Shown here one piece after another: positions 28,624 through 38,501 of a stretch of 64,000 nucleotides of DNA. This DNA comes from Undibacterium umbellatum (GTDB taxonomy: Bacteria > Pseudomonadota > Gammaproteobacteria > Burkholderiales > Burkholderiaceae_D). Position 1 is the first letter of the stretch; the number at the start of each line of letters is the position of its first letter. A program made the translations under genes and the position numbers. The notes under the pieces were generated by a model. It made no database searches, had not been told where the DNA came from, and saw nothing but the letters and a program-made list of their open reading frames with translations. The DNA is taken from contig NZ_JACOFX010000002.1 in NCBI RefSeq assembly GCF_014284125.1, forward strand, positions 620,001 to 684,000, read 5' to 3'.

Positions 28624-31600
28624 GTGAGCAGCAAATTAAAAAGCGGATTTTCATTATCACCAGTCCAGCAAAGGCTGTGGCAACTTGCGCAAAGAGATGG
28701 TCAGCAGACGTATCTGGTCAGTGTTGATTTTCGTTGCACTGGTGTGGACGAACAAATTTTGTGTCGCGCCTTTGATCATGTGCTGGGCAGGCATGAAATC
28801 CTGCGTATGGAATTTGGCCTCTTGCCCGGCATGCAGTTGCCTGTGCAGGCTCCTTCTGACACATTGACACCCATGCAGGCAGCGTCACCGCAACTGGCGG
28901 CGATTCATGAAGACCAGCGCGCCTGCCTGCAAAAACTCAATGAAGGTCATTACCGTCTTGGCTTGTCTGCGCTGTGCGCCGATGCACAGACGGCTTTGTT
29001 TATACTGCTTGGCGTGGAAGAAAGACTTGCTGATGCCGCCTGGTGTGCCGCGTCCGTTAAAGAAAAAAGCGCAAAAAGCGCAAAAATTGAAGAAGAAGAC
29101 CTGCCTTTTACCAGCTTGGCACAATGGCAGCACGATATGCTTGCGGAGCAGCAAGACGTGCAGTTACCGGCCTGGGATAGCAGCAATAGTCTGACATCAG
29201 GCAGCAATCTCCCAGACTGGCCTTGTTTGCGCAGACAGCGCCAGGCTGCACCCTATGTAAAACGCCAGTCTCTTGCATTGTCGTCAGATTTGTCCGCTGC
29301 GTTGAATACATTGGCAGGCCAGCACAAACTGCCGCTCGCCCACTTGCTTTACCAGGCCTGGGCGGTTTTGCTGTATCGATTGAATCCTCAATCACCTCCC
29401 GTGGCTTATCAGGTCAATGGTCGTGCCTACGAAGAAATGGCTGCAGCCATGGGGCCCATGGCGCGTTTCATTCCTTTGCAAACAGCCATTGCACCACAAG
29501 CCAGCTTCTTGGCATCACTGAAGGCAGTTAGTTCTGCCATCGATGAAACCTGCACTTTGCAAGACTATATTGCTCCGCTGGATAGCAAACAGGGGCTGGC
29601 TGCCGGTTTTTGCTGGCAGCAAGCAGGTACTGGCAAGTTGATAGTAGCAGATGCTCCGTTTTCATGGACTGACGAATGTCTGCTGGTGTTGTCTGCTTAT
29701 GCAAATGCAGAAGCGCGGATAGAGATGTACTTCGATTACGACATGGCAGTCTGCGACTCTGCCAGCATGCACAATCTGGAAGAAGAATTGCTGACGTTGC
29801 TGGTGGCGATAGTCACAACGCCAGATGCGCAGATTGATCAGTTGAGTGTGCTCGGTGCTAATGAGCGGCATCAGCTCATGCATGATTTTGCCGGGACTGT
29901 GGTGGTGCCTGCTGAACCGTGGCAAGCACCAGTACAAAATATTCTTGACTGCCTGGCATTGCATCCTGAACAGATATTCATACAAAGCTCGCTGACCCAA
30001 TTGAGTGGACAGGCTTGTTCACACCGCATACAGGAACTGGCGCAACATGTGCTGTTGGCCAGGCAGCAGGACGAATCCAAAGCCAGAGTCGTGGCAGTTT
30101 TGCTGGACCGCAGTGTCGACATGATAGCCAGCCTGTTGGCAATACAAGTGGCTGGTGCGGCTTATCTGCCGCTGGATACGGCCTATCCTGAAGATCGCAT
30201 AGCTTTCATGTTGCAAGACAGTGGCGCGAGTTTGTTGTTGACCAGCGCGGCTATCGCTGCCCAATTCAAACAGCAAACTGCATTCGCGGGTTTGCTGGGG
30301 AAAATAAAGCTGATTACTGTTGATATCTTGCCCGCGCTTGAAAATGCAGCAAGGCCACAATTTCCTCTCTTGCAAGCCAGTGACCTGGCTTATTTGATCT
30401 ATACCTCGGGTTCGACCGGCCAGCCCAAGGCTGTCGCCGTATCGCATGGTGCGCTCGCCAATCACATGCAATGGATGCTCAGGGATCTGCCGCTGGACGC
30501 AGATGATGCGGTCTTGCAAAAAACTGCCATCAGTTTCGATGCCTCGGTGTGGGAAGTATTTGCCCCTTTAATGGCAGGTGCAAGACTGGTATTGGCACCC
30601 CCTGGTGTGGAAAGAGACCCGGACGCACTGATGCAGACCCTGCAGGATTTCGATATCAGCGTGCTGCAACTTGTGCCCAGCATGTTGCGCATGATGGTAA
30701 GCCAGCCTGAATTTGCCAAGTGCCTGCGCTTGCGTCGCCTGTGCTGCGGTGGTGAAGTGCTGGATGCTGAACTGGCGCGGCAAGTCTTGACGGCATTGCC
30801 AGCCGGGGCGGAATGCATCAACCTGTATGGCCCGACCGAAGCGACGGTGCAAGTCGTGTTCGAAAAAGTCAGCATTGATGACAATATCGTCGCCATCGGC
30901 AAGCCCATAGACAATACCCGCATGTACGTCCTGGATGATTACATGCAGCCGCAACCCATAGGCGTGCGTGGAGAGTTATTTGTAGCAGGTGCCAGCCTGG
31001 CGCAAGGCTATTACCAGCGCGATGCCTTGACAGCAGAACGATTTGTGACTGACCCATTCGCTAGTGCTGGCGAGCGCATGTACCGCACTGGCGATCTGGG
31101 CGCATGGCGTGCCGATGGCCGCCTGGATTGTTTTGGCCGCGCCGACAGGCAAGTCAAGCTGCGCGGTTATCGTGTAGAACTGGGTGAGATAGAGGCCATC
31201 GTTGCCGCTCAAGCGGCAGTGCGGATGGCCGCCGTGGTGGTGGACAGGGATGCCGCAAGCATTGATCAGCTATTGTGTTTCTACACGCTCAAGCCCGATG
31301 CCAAGCTTTCTGTGGCTGAGATCAGGCAGGTGCTGGCCGCTGCCTTGCCAGACTACATGTTGCCGAACTGGCTGATACCTATTGATGCTTTTCCCTTCAT
31401 GCCCAATGGCAAGGTCGATAACAAGGCACTGCTGAAACTGCGGCCTTCGAATACGGTGACCTCGCAGGCACCACGTGACACGCTGGAAATGCGTCTGGAA
31501 CGCATCTGGGAAAGTGTCTTGCACGTATCCCAGGTCGGCATTACCAGCAATTTCTTTGACCTGGGCGGGCATTCATTGTTGGCAGTACGCCTGATGGCAG

Positions 31601-32574
31601 AGATAGAAAAAGAATTTGCCTACAGGTTACCGCTGACTTCGCTGTTTTCTGCACCCACTATCGCGGCGCAGGCAGAACTCTTGCGCAGTGAAAGCCTGCA
31701 ACTTGATCCGGTCGTGATACCCATACGCGCAGGTAATCCACAGCATACACCTGTGGTGCTGGTGCATCCCACTGGTGGCAGCGTACTGTGTTACCGCGAC
31801 CTGGCCAGTGGCCTGACGACAGACAGGCCAGTGATTGCCCTGCAAGATCCTGGCCTGATGGGAGAAGCTACTTATGAAAGCGTGGAAGAACTGGCCAGCC
31901 TGTATCTGGACAAAATTGCACCGCTGGTCAAGGACCAGCGTTATTTGCTGGCAGGCTGGTCGTCGGGCGGCATCATCGCATACGAAATGGCAAGGCAGGC
32001 TTTGGCACGTGGTTATGAAATTGCCTTCCTGTGTCTGATAGACAGCCAGGTCGCCCCCCTGGCTGAATCTGCGCCACGACGTGAGCGTTTGTTGCGCTCC
32101 ATCTCACGCCTGATTGCCCACAAGGCAGAAATCGCCTGTCCCGATTTGTCTGAACTGCCTTTTGACATCGCCTTGCAGCGCCTGCTGGAACTGGCGCGTG
32201 AAGCCGATTATGTGCCGCCACATGCGGACGAAAAAGAAATCGCCCGCTTGTTCCGCGTTTTTGAAAAAAATGTGACCGTCATAGGCCGTTATACCGCTGG
32301 CCCTTTGCCACGCCGCACCTTGCTGATGAAAGCCACCCAGGCCTTGCCAGAAGCCATACGCGAGGCAGCAGTGCATTACAACTCGGAAGAAAAGCACTTG
32401 GGTTGGGACAAGCTGTGCTTTGTCAAAGTGCGCGATATCGTGGGTGACCATATGTCCATGATGGAAGCACCCAGAGTCAATGCGGTGGTAGCAGCTTTGG
32501 ATCAGGAATTGAAAGAAGTCGAAAGATTGCATGGGCTGGGGCGGCAAATACTGTTACCCATGCTGGGCCTGTAG
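28624..32574 (+). CDS. NRPS: degenerate C-like domain, A, PCP, thioesterase
   Basis: 1316 residues from a GTG (ACAGG upstream). An N-terminal condensation-like domain (28650-29870) has the fold's ends, but where HHxxxDG should stand it reads GVEERLADAAW (29011-29043), so it cannot catalyse. Then an adenylation domain (29935-31430; YTSGSTGQPKA, YGPTEATVQ, YRTGD, NGKVDNKAL), a carrier (Ser codon 31573, GGHSL) and a type I thioesterase (31715-32540; GWSSGG with nucleophile codon 31960, His in GDHMSMM). My pocket reading is D-A-W-Q-C-G-L-V-Q, nearest to remembered Gln-type codes; low certainty. The TE makes this the terminal protein of the line although its gene is second, so assembly is not collinear. 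Confidence 0.93.
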   Translation: MSSKLKSGFSLSPVQQRLWQLAQRDGQQTYLVSVDFRCTGVDEQILCRAFDHVLGRHEILRMEFGLLPGMQLPVQAPSDTLTPMQAASPQLAAIHEDQRACLQKLNEGHYRLGLSALCADAQTALFILLGVEERLADAAWCAASVKEKSAKSAKIEEEDLPFTSLAQWQHDMLAEQQDVQLPAWDSSNSLTSGSNLPDWPCLRRQRQAAPYVKRQSLALSSDLSAALNTLAGQHKLPLAHLLYQAWAVLLYRLNPQSPPVAYQVNGRAYEEMAAAMGPMARFIPLQTAIAPQASFLASLKAVSSAIDETCTLQDYIAPLDSKQGLAAGFCWQQAGTGKLIVADAPFSWTDECLLVLSAYANAEARIEMYFDYDMAVCDSASMHNLEEELLTLLVAIVTTPDAQIDQLSVLGANERHQLMHDFAGTVVVPAEPWQAPVQNILDCLALHPEQIFIQSSLTQLSGQACSHRIQELAQHVLLARQQDESKARVVAVLLDRSVDMIASLLAIQVAGAAYLPLDTAYPEDRIAFMLQDSGASLLLTSAAIAAQFKQQTAFAGLLGKIKLITVDILPALENAARPQFPLLQASDLAYLIYTSGSTGQPKAVAVSHGALANHMQWMLRDLPLDADDAVLQKTAISFDASVWEVFAPLMAGARLVLAPPGVERDPDALMQTLQDFDISVLQLVPSMLRMMVSQPEFAKCLRLRRLCCGGEVLDAELARQVLTALPAGAECINLYGPTEATVQVVFEKVSIDDNIVAIGKPIDNTRMYVLDDYMQPQPIGVRGELFVAGASLAQGYYQRDALTAERFVTDPFASAGERMYRTGDLGAWRADGRLDCFGRADRQVKLRGYRVELGEIEAIVAAQAAVRMAAVVVDRDAASIDQLLCFYTLKPDAKLSVAEIRQVLAAALPDYMLPNWLIPIDAFPFMPNGKVDNKALLKLRPSNTVTSQAPRDTLEMRLERIWESVLHVSQVGITSNFFDLGGHSLLAVRLMAEIEKEFAYRLPLTSLFSAPTIAAQAELLRSESLQLDPVVIPIRAGNPQHTPVVLVHPTGGSVLCYRDLASGLTTDRPVIALQDPGLMGEATYESVEELASLYLDKIAPLVKDQRYLLAGWSSGGIIAYEMARQALARGYEIAFLCLIDSQVAPLAESAPRRERLLRSISRLIAHKAEIACPDLSELPFDIALQRLLELAREADYVPPHADEKEIARLFRVFEKNVTVIGRYTAGPLPRRTLLMKATQALPEAIREAAVHYNSEEKHLGWDKLCFVKVRDIVGDHMSMMEAPRVNAVVAALDQELKEVERLHGLGRQILLPMLGL

Positions 32575-32646
32575 TTTGTAGCAGGTCATGAGAATGTTGT
32601 TTTCGGTACGTATGATGTTTACATATCTATGAGAGCTGGAACAAAT

Positions 32647-35600
32647 ATGGAAATGGTTTTCCCCCTGACGGCTATGCAACAAGGCATGTTGTTTCACCAT
32701 TTGCGTGAACCGGACAGCGCCGCCTATTTTCAGCAATTGCAAGTACGTTTGCAAGGCGATCTGGATACTGCAAAGTTGCAGCAAGCCTGGGAATCCGTCA
32801 TTGCCCACCATTGCGCCCTGCACATGCGCTTCCTGTGGACAGGGGACCAGCCGCGCCAGCAATTGCAGGCAGATATAGTCCTGCCATTCAAAGTGGTCGA
32901 TTACAGCCAGTCAACCAGGGACGAGCATGAACAGCTACGCCAGCAATTCTTGCGAGCAGACAGCCAGTCAGGTTTTGCACTGGATTGTGCACCTTTGATG
33001 CGCGTCAGCATCTTGCGCTGGGCAGATGATGAATGGGAGATGGTCTGGAGCCATCATCACCTGATACTCGATGGCTGGGCATCTGGCCTGGTGCTGGCCG
33101 CAGTAGCGCAAGTGTATGCAGATTTATTACAGGGCAAGTCTGTCAGACTGCCAGCAGAACGCCCGTATACCGACTTCTTACATTGGCTGGGAAAACGCGA
33201 TAATTTGGCAGCAGAAGATTACTGGCGACATGCCCTGCGTGGTGTCGAACAAGCGACCAGCTTGCCGGTGTTGAGGCGTAATACTTGCGCAACGAGGAAA
33301 GTTGTCGCCCTGGATAGCCTGTTGTCTGCTGATGACTTCGCTGCATTGACAGCGTTGTCGCAAAAAACAGGCGTCACCAGCGTCAGCGCCATCATGGCCT
33401 GCTGGGGTTTGCTCTTGTCCAGATATGTTGGCAGCAAGGACGTGCTGTTTGGTGTCACCACCTCTGGTCGTCCTGCTGAACTTGATGGGGTAGAGCAGAT
33501 GGTCGGTCTGTTCATCAATACTATCCCGCTGCGTGTGAAACATAATGCTGACCATAGTATTGCCAACCTGCTGGCCGATGTGCACAGACACCTGGCGGCC
33601 TCGCGTCAACATGAGCATAGCAGCCTCAGCCGCGTGGCTGAATGGAGTGAACTGCAGTTACAGTCGGGCCAGGCGCTGTTCGACAGCATCGTCGTCTACG
33701 AAAATTATCCGCTTACCGTGCAGGGTAATCAACTGGGTAATGCTAGCATCATTGATTACCACCTGCAGGAAGAATCCAACTATCCGCTGACATTGATTGT
33801 TGAACCCATGGTCGATGGCCTGCACTTGCGCCTGCTGGCAGACAGTACGCGCATAGAACCTGCGACAGCGCAAGCCATGCTGGATCAATATCGTTTTTTG
33901 TTGCAACAACTGGCACGTGCCAGTGGCGAACAGCCAGTCAAGAATATGCATCTATTGACCGCGGAGCAGCGTGAGCTACAATTGCAGCAATGGAATGACA
34001 CTGCCCGTGCTTATGACACCACGGCCACGCTGGCCAGTATCTTCATCGCACAAGCAGCGCGCACGCCGGGTGCGATAGCCCTCATCGATGCGCGAGGCAG
34101 CATGAGCTATGCCAGCTTGCGAGACAGGGTCAGCCAGGTGGTGCATGCTCTCAATGAGTTGGGGTTGAGCGCAAATTCCCCAGTCGCCGTCAGGCTCACG
34201 CGTGACCGCGAAATGCTGATTGCCCTGCTGGCCGTAGTCGCCAGCGGCCATCACTATGTACCCATAGAACCGCAACTGCCTGCCGCCCGCGTCATGGCGA
34301 TTTTTGATAGCCTGCCAGTGCGCTGCATACTGACTGTCAGCAGTTTGATGGATGGCACGCAAGCCCTGGCAACTGAGCGGCAAGTGCGGGTGGTGTGCGT
34401 CGATCAGACAGCATCCCTGCCAGTCAGGCCTTTGCACGATCGGGCACGTCCGCAAGATCCTGCTTATGTGATATTCACTTCGGGTTCCACCGGCAAGCCC
34501 AAGGGTGTGCTGGTCTTGCATCAAAAAGCCATCAACCTGATAGAGTGGGTGAACCATACCTTTGACATCGGTGCACAAGACAAGCTGTTGTTCATCACAT
34601 CACCAGCTTTTGATTTGTCGGTGTATGACATCTTTGGCATTTTGGCCGCTGGCGGTGTCATCAGGATAGCCAATGAAGCCGAGATCGCTGATCCTGAGTC
34701 TTTATTAAAAATAGTTGAAACCGAAAACATCACTTTCTGGGATTCCGCCCCTGCTGCCTTGTGGCAGCTTGAATCATTGTTGCCACAGCGATCTGCCACA
34801 GCCAGGCTGCGCCTTATCTTTCTCAGCGGTGACTGGATACCACTGGCTTTGCCAGGCCGCATGAAAGCGGCTTTCCCGGGTGTCTGCGTAGTTGCCCTGG
34901 GCGGCGCGACCGAAGCGACCATTTGGTCCAATTACCACGTCGTTGGTGACCTGCAGCCAGACTGGGTCAGCGTCCCCTATGGCAGGCCGATACAGAATGC
35001 CCGCTACTACATCCTTGACGCAGACTTGCAGCCATTGCCCGTAGGCTTGCCTGGCGATCTCTATATAGGTGGTGATTGCCTGGCCGAAGGCTATGTGGGC
35101 CAGCCAGAGTTGACGGCAGAACGCTTCCTGCATGATCCCCATGTCAGGCCAGGCGTACACGATGCGCAAAATGCACGCATGTACAAGACCGGCGACCGCG
35201 CCAGGTTCTATCCTGATGGCGTCATGGAATTTCTTGGCCGTCTCGATAACCAGGTCAAGATACGCGGCTTTCGTATAGAGTTGGGTGAGATAGAAATCAC
35301 CATGGGCAGGCATGCAGCGATACGCGATGCGATATGCATAGTCCATGACCACAATGATGGCGGCCCGGCCTCGGGTAATTCCGACAAGGAATTGATCGCC
35401 TATTATGTGCTGCATCCTGGTCATAATCTGGGGGCTGAGGAATTGCGCCTGCACTTGCAAGCGCAACTGCCCTCCAGCATGCTGCCATCGCATTTCTTGC
35501 AGCTTGACAGCGTGCCAGTGTCGGTGAATGGCAAGGTAGACAGGAAGAATCTGCCGCTGCCCGAACGCAAGGGCAATGCACATGCTGTGCAGCAGTCTGG

Positions 35601-37281
35601 CAATGACGCTGTACAGGACATCATTGCTGCCGCCTGGTCAGAAGTATTGACTGTGCCGGGTGTGCATGCTACTGACGATTTCTTTGCGTTGGGCGGGCAT
35701 TCATTGCGGGCAACAGCAGTCATGGCAAGATTGCGTGCGGCATTTGCCGTGGACTTGCCTTTGCGCCTGATATTTGAATACCCAACTTTGCAGGCATTGG
35801 CAGCAGCGGTGCGTGAAATGTTGGGTGGTCATGCACCGCATTCTGCAGCTATACCTGTATTGAATCGTGCTAAAGATTTGCCTTTATCTCGTGCGCAATC
35901 ACGCCTATGGTTCCTGCACCAGATGGAGCCAGCCAGCGCCAACTACAATGTCACACTGGCTGCAAGACTGGATGGTGATATCGATCTGGCCGCTTTTCAG
36001 AGGGCTGTGCAACAAGTGGTGGCACGCCATGAAATCCTCAATCTGCGCATACAAAAACAAGGGCAGGGCGCTGTCATGCAGGCAGTGGCTGACGAGGCTA
36101 GTCTGGCAATTCATGTTGAGGATACCAGTCTACAAAATCTTGATGAAGCACAGATTGCAGGCAGACTCAAACAATTGGCCAGCCTGCCCTTCGATCTGGA
36201 AAATGAAAGACCTGTACGCCTGAGTCTCTTACTGAATGGCGACCAGCAAGCCTATGTGCTGATACTGATACACCATATCGCTACCGATGGCTGGGCGATC
36301 GCCCTGTTTGCGCAAGAACTGTTGCAGGCTTATGCCGCTGAGGTGGGCAACACTGAGGCATTTGCGGAACCCGCATTGCAATATGCCGACTTCAGCCACT
36401 GGTGGGAGCAACAGGTAGAAGAGCAATACCTGGACAAGGAAATGCAATACTGGAAGCAGCAACTGGCTTCCTTGCCACGCTTGAACTTGCCCACTGATTT
36501 CCCGCGCCCGGCAAACAGCAGCCATGCCGGTGCTCGTATCAGTTTTCAACTCGATACAAAACTGTCTGATGATTTGCGCCGGGTTGCGCGCCAGCATTCA
36601 GCTACCCTGTTCATGCTCTTGCTGACGGTTTTTCATGTCGTCTTGCGACAAAGGTCGGGTCAGGATGATATTGTGGTTGGCAGCGATATTGCAGGCAGGG
36701 ATCATCCGCTGGCAGAAAAAATCCAGGGCTTCTTTGTCAATCAACTGGTCTTGCGCAGCAATTTTTCTGATTGCCACAGCTTTGCCGACATTTTGGGCAA
36801 GGTCAGGCAAACCAGCTTGCAAGCCTACTTCAACCAGCACCTGCCGTTTGATTTGCTGGTGCAGGAGCTGAACCCGCCGCGTGATGCTGGTGGCATGCCG
36901 CTGTTCCAGCACAAGTTTGTCTTGCAAAATGCACCGCTGGCTCAACTGGATAACAAGCACTTCCAGATACAGGCTGTTGACTTGCATACTGATACCGCCA
37001 AATACGATTTGCTGCTGACTGTCATTGATGAGCCACAATTACGTGCCACACTGGAATTTAGTACCGAATTATTTACTGCAGCAACTGCCGCAAGCATACA
37101 GCGTGAATTTCTCGCCGTACTGGGCCAGGTCGCAGCCGATGCCAGTATCAGCTATAGCAGCCTGGCGAGGATGCTCACACTAGATGGGACAGAGCGCCAG
37201 GAAGCTGCAAAACGTGATTTGCGCAAGAGCGGTCTGCAAAGGCTGAAAGACTTGCGCAAGCCTGGAGTAACACCATCATGA
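32647..37281 (+). CDS. NRPS: C-A-PCP-C
   Basis: 1544 residues from ATG 32647 (CTGGA six to ten nt before); an in-frame ATG at 32629 has no ribosome site. Domains: condensation 32660-33950 (HHLILDG intact, 33055-33075), adenylation 34020-35560 (FTSGSTGKPKG, FDLSVYDIFG, YKTGDRA, NGKVDRKNL), carrier 35600-35830 (Ser codon 35701), and a second condensation domain 35865-37180 (HHIATDG intact, 36271-36291) ending in a charged tail that could be a docking helix. Pocket reading D-L-Y-D-F-S-L-I-W, close to Cys codes (DLYN.SLIW) but with Asp for Asn; the usual GPTE is GATE. The terminal C has no A domain behind it in the same chain, so it must serve another protein, most simply the preceding NRPS with the dead C domain. 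Confidence 0.93.
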   Translation: MEMVFPLTAMQQGMLFHHLREPDSAAYFQQLQVRLQGDLDTAKLQQAWESVIAHHCALHMRFLWTGDQPRQQLQADIVLPFKVVDYSQSTRDEHEQLRQQFLRADSQSGFALDCAPLMRVSILRWADDEWEMVWSHHHLILDGWASGLVLAAVAQVYADLLQGKSVRLPAERPYTDFLHWLGKRDNLAAEDYWRHALRGVEQATSLPVLRRNTCATRKVVALDSLLSADDFAALTALSQKTGVTSVSAIMACWGLLLSRYVGSKDVLFGVTTSGRPAELDGVEQMVGLFINTIPLRVKHNADHSIANLLADVHRHLAASRQHEHSSLSRVAEWSELQLQSGQALFDSIVVYENYPLTVQGNQLGNASIIDYHLQEESNYPLTLIVEPMVDGLHLRLLADSTRIEPATAQAMLDQYRFLLQQLARASGEQPVKNMHLLTAEQRELQLQQWNDTARAYDTTATLASIFIAQAARTPGAIALIDARGSMSYASLRDRVSQVVHALNELGLSANSPVAVRLTRDREMLIALLAVVASGHHYVPIEPQLPAARVMAIFDSLPVRCILTVSSLMDGTQALATERQVRVVCVDQTASLPVRPLHDRARPQDPAYVIFTSGSTGKPKGVLVLHQKAINLIEWVNHTFDIGAQDKLLFITSPAFDLSVYDIFGILAAGGVIRIANEAEIADPESLLKIVETENITFWDSAPAALWQLESLLPQRSATARLRLIFLSGDWIPLALPGRMKAAFPGVCVVALGGATEATIWSNYHVVGDLQPDWVSVPYGRPIQNARYYILDADLQPLPVGLPGDLYIGGDCLAEGYVGQPELTAERFLHDPHVRPGVHDAQNARMYKTGDRARFYPDGVMEFLGRLDNQVKIRGFRIELGEIEITMGRHAAIRDAICIVHDHNDGGPASGNSDKELIAYYVLHPGHNLGAEELRLHLQAQLPSSMLPSHFLQLDSVPVSVNGKVDRKNLPLPERKGNAHAVQQSGNDAVQDIIAAAWSEVLTVPGVHATDDFFALGGHSLRATAVMARLRAAFAVDLPLRLIFEYPTLQALAAAVREMLGGHAPHSAAIPVLNRAKDLPLSRAQSRLWFLHQMEPASANYNVTLAARLDGDIDLAAFQRAVQQVVARHEILNLRIQKQGQGAVMQAVADEASLAIHVEDTSLQNLDEAQIAGRLKQLASLPFDLENERPVRLSLLLNGDQQAYVLILIHHIATDGWAIALFAQELLQAYAAEVGNTEAFAEPALQYADFSHWWEQQVEEQYLDKEMQYWKQQLASLPRLNLPTDFPRPANSSHAGARISFQLDTKLSDDLRRVARQHSATLFMLLLTVFHVVLRQRSGQDDIVVGSDIAGRDHPLAEKIQGFFVNQLVLRSNFSDCHSFADILGKVRQTSLQAYFNQHLPFDLLVQELNPPRDAGGMPLFQHKFVLQNAPLAQLDNKHFQIQAVDLHTDTAKYDLLLTVIDEPQLRATLEFSTELFTAATAASIQREFLAVLGQVAADASISYSSLARMLTLDGTERQEAAKRDLRKSGLQRLKDLRKPGVTPS

Positions 37282-38501
37282 AAGGCGCCATGACAGAAGC
37301 CCCGGCCATTACCGCCCGCAGCGTCGAACAGGTCTTGTGGGATGTGACGACAGAATCACCTGAACTGCATATGGCCTTGTCAGCTATTTTGCCCGATCTT
37401 GATACGCGGCTGGCAGCACTGCGTCTGAACCTGCCTTGCGCACACGGTATCAATCCTTTCCAGTCGGGTGAATACCAGCGACCTTATCGCCACTTGCGAG
37501 CCTTTTACCAGGATGCTGGCGCAGGTGTGCTGGCGCACAAGGGTACGGAAGTGTATGCGCATGACCGAGACCAGCACTTGGCGGTCTTGTCGCAATTCCG
37601 CATTGATTATCCGGTTCGCGGTAAATCCCTGTTTTCTGCGGCTGAGCATTTTGCCCTGGTCGAACAAAAAATCCCGCTGGCCATCAGTGCTTTTGAAGCA
37701 GTTGAAGATGCCAAAGCTGCCTGTATGTTGCAGCAGGCGCATCTAAAACGTTTTGGAAATCTTGCATGCATACCTACACCATTATTGGTGCTAGCCTGGC
37801 CCTTGTCGACACGCGATAGTCATCTCGCCGCTTTGCGCAGTTTGCTATCAGAACGCGCGATGCGTATAGTCGAAACCTCATCAGCAGATGGCCTGGCTGC
37901 CATCATTTATCACTACCCAAGCCTGCCATTACGGGTTGCTCATCTACCTGTCGAGTTAAAAAAACTCGGCAATGCACCGTGGCTGCAAAGGCTGGCCAGC
38001 CTGACAGCTGGTTATGGCCTGACGCCAGAACAAGTGGTAAACCGCTGGATAGACCTGGTCGCCCGCATGCTGGCGCTGGGTTTCTTGCCTGGCCGTACAG
38101 AACACATAGGCATAGGCCATTGCCTGGAAATGCAAAATGCCGTCATCGATGGCGGCTTTGTCGACCTGGGTTCCATCATTCCCATGGCAGAAGTCAAGAC
38201 TGATGCCGCCTTCATGGAAATGCTGATGGCTGCCTTTGCCGACCTCAGTAAAACAGTACGCCACTTCATGCTGGGACCGGTGGCCGATGTAGAAGCGGAA
38301 TACCGCAATCCTTCCCTGCTGATGCTGGCCTGCCTGCAAAGAGTCGTGCCTGCACTCTTGCAAAGACTGCGTACTTATCCTGAGCTTGAACCGCGTCTGC
38401 AAGACTATCTGGATCGCGACGAAGCTAGTTGTTTCACTGCACTGGCTGAAGAATTCAAGCACCTGAGCCCGGCCATGCTCAATCCGGCGGAGCACGCATG
38501 A
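37278..38501 (+). CDS. Unknown 407-aa biosynthetic protein with a kinase-like signature
   Basis: I do not recognise a named family. The gene overlaps the synthetase before it and the PLP-enzyme gene after it by 4 bp each, so it belongs to the pathway. No signal peptide or membrane segment is seen. Near residues 277-300 it reads IGIGHCLEMQNAVIDGG, then FVDLGS: H-x5-N followed by D-x-G, spaced as the catalytic and DFG-like loops of kinase-fold proteins such as SelO or aminoglycoside kinases, but without the usual Asp after His. Lys88 (LAHKGTE) could be the ATP lysine. A role as a kinase-like or AMP-transferring tailoring enzyme is inference. An alternative start is ATG 37290. Confidence 0.75.
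   Translation: MKGAMTEAPAITARSVEQVLWDVTTESPELHMALSAILPDLDTRLAALRLNLPCAHGINPFQSGEYQRPYRHLRAFYQDAGAGVLAHKGTEVYAHDRDQHLAVLSQFRIDYPVRGKSLFSAAEHFALVEQKIPLAISAFEAVEDAKAACMLQQAHLKRFGNLACIPTPLLVLAWPLSTRDSHLAALRSLLSERAMRIVETSSADGLAAIIYHYPSLPLRVAHLPVELKKLGNAPWLQRLASLTAGYGLTPEQVVNRWIDLVARMLALGFLPGRTEHIGIGHCLEMQNAVIDGGFVDLGSIIPMAEVKTDAAFMEMLMAAFADLSKTVRHFMLGPVADVEAEYRNPSLLMLACLQRVVPALLQRLRTYPELEPRLQDYLDRDEASCFTALAEEFKHLSPAMLNPAEHA

Noticed and set aside
29069..29115. Short repeat AGCGCAAAA in the dead C domain
   Set aside because: Only two copies encoding Lys/Ala/Ser; looks like a local slippage in a linker, not a functional repeat.
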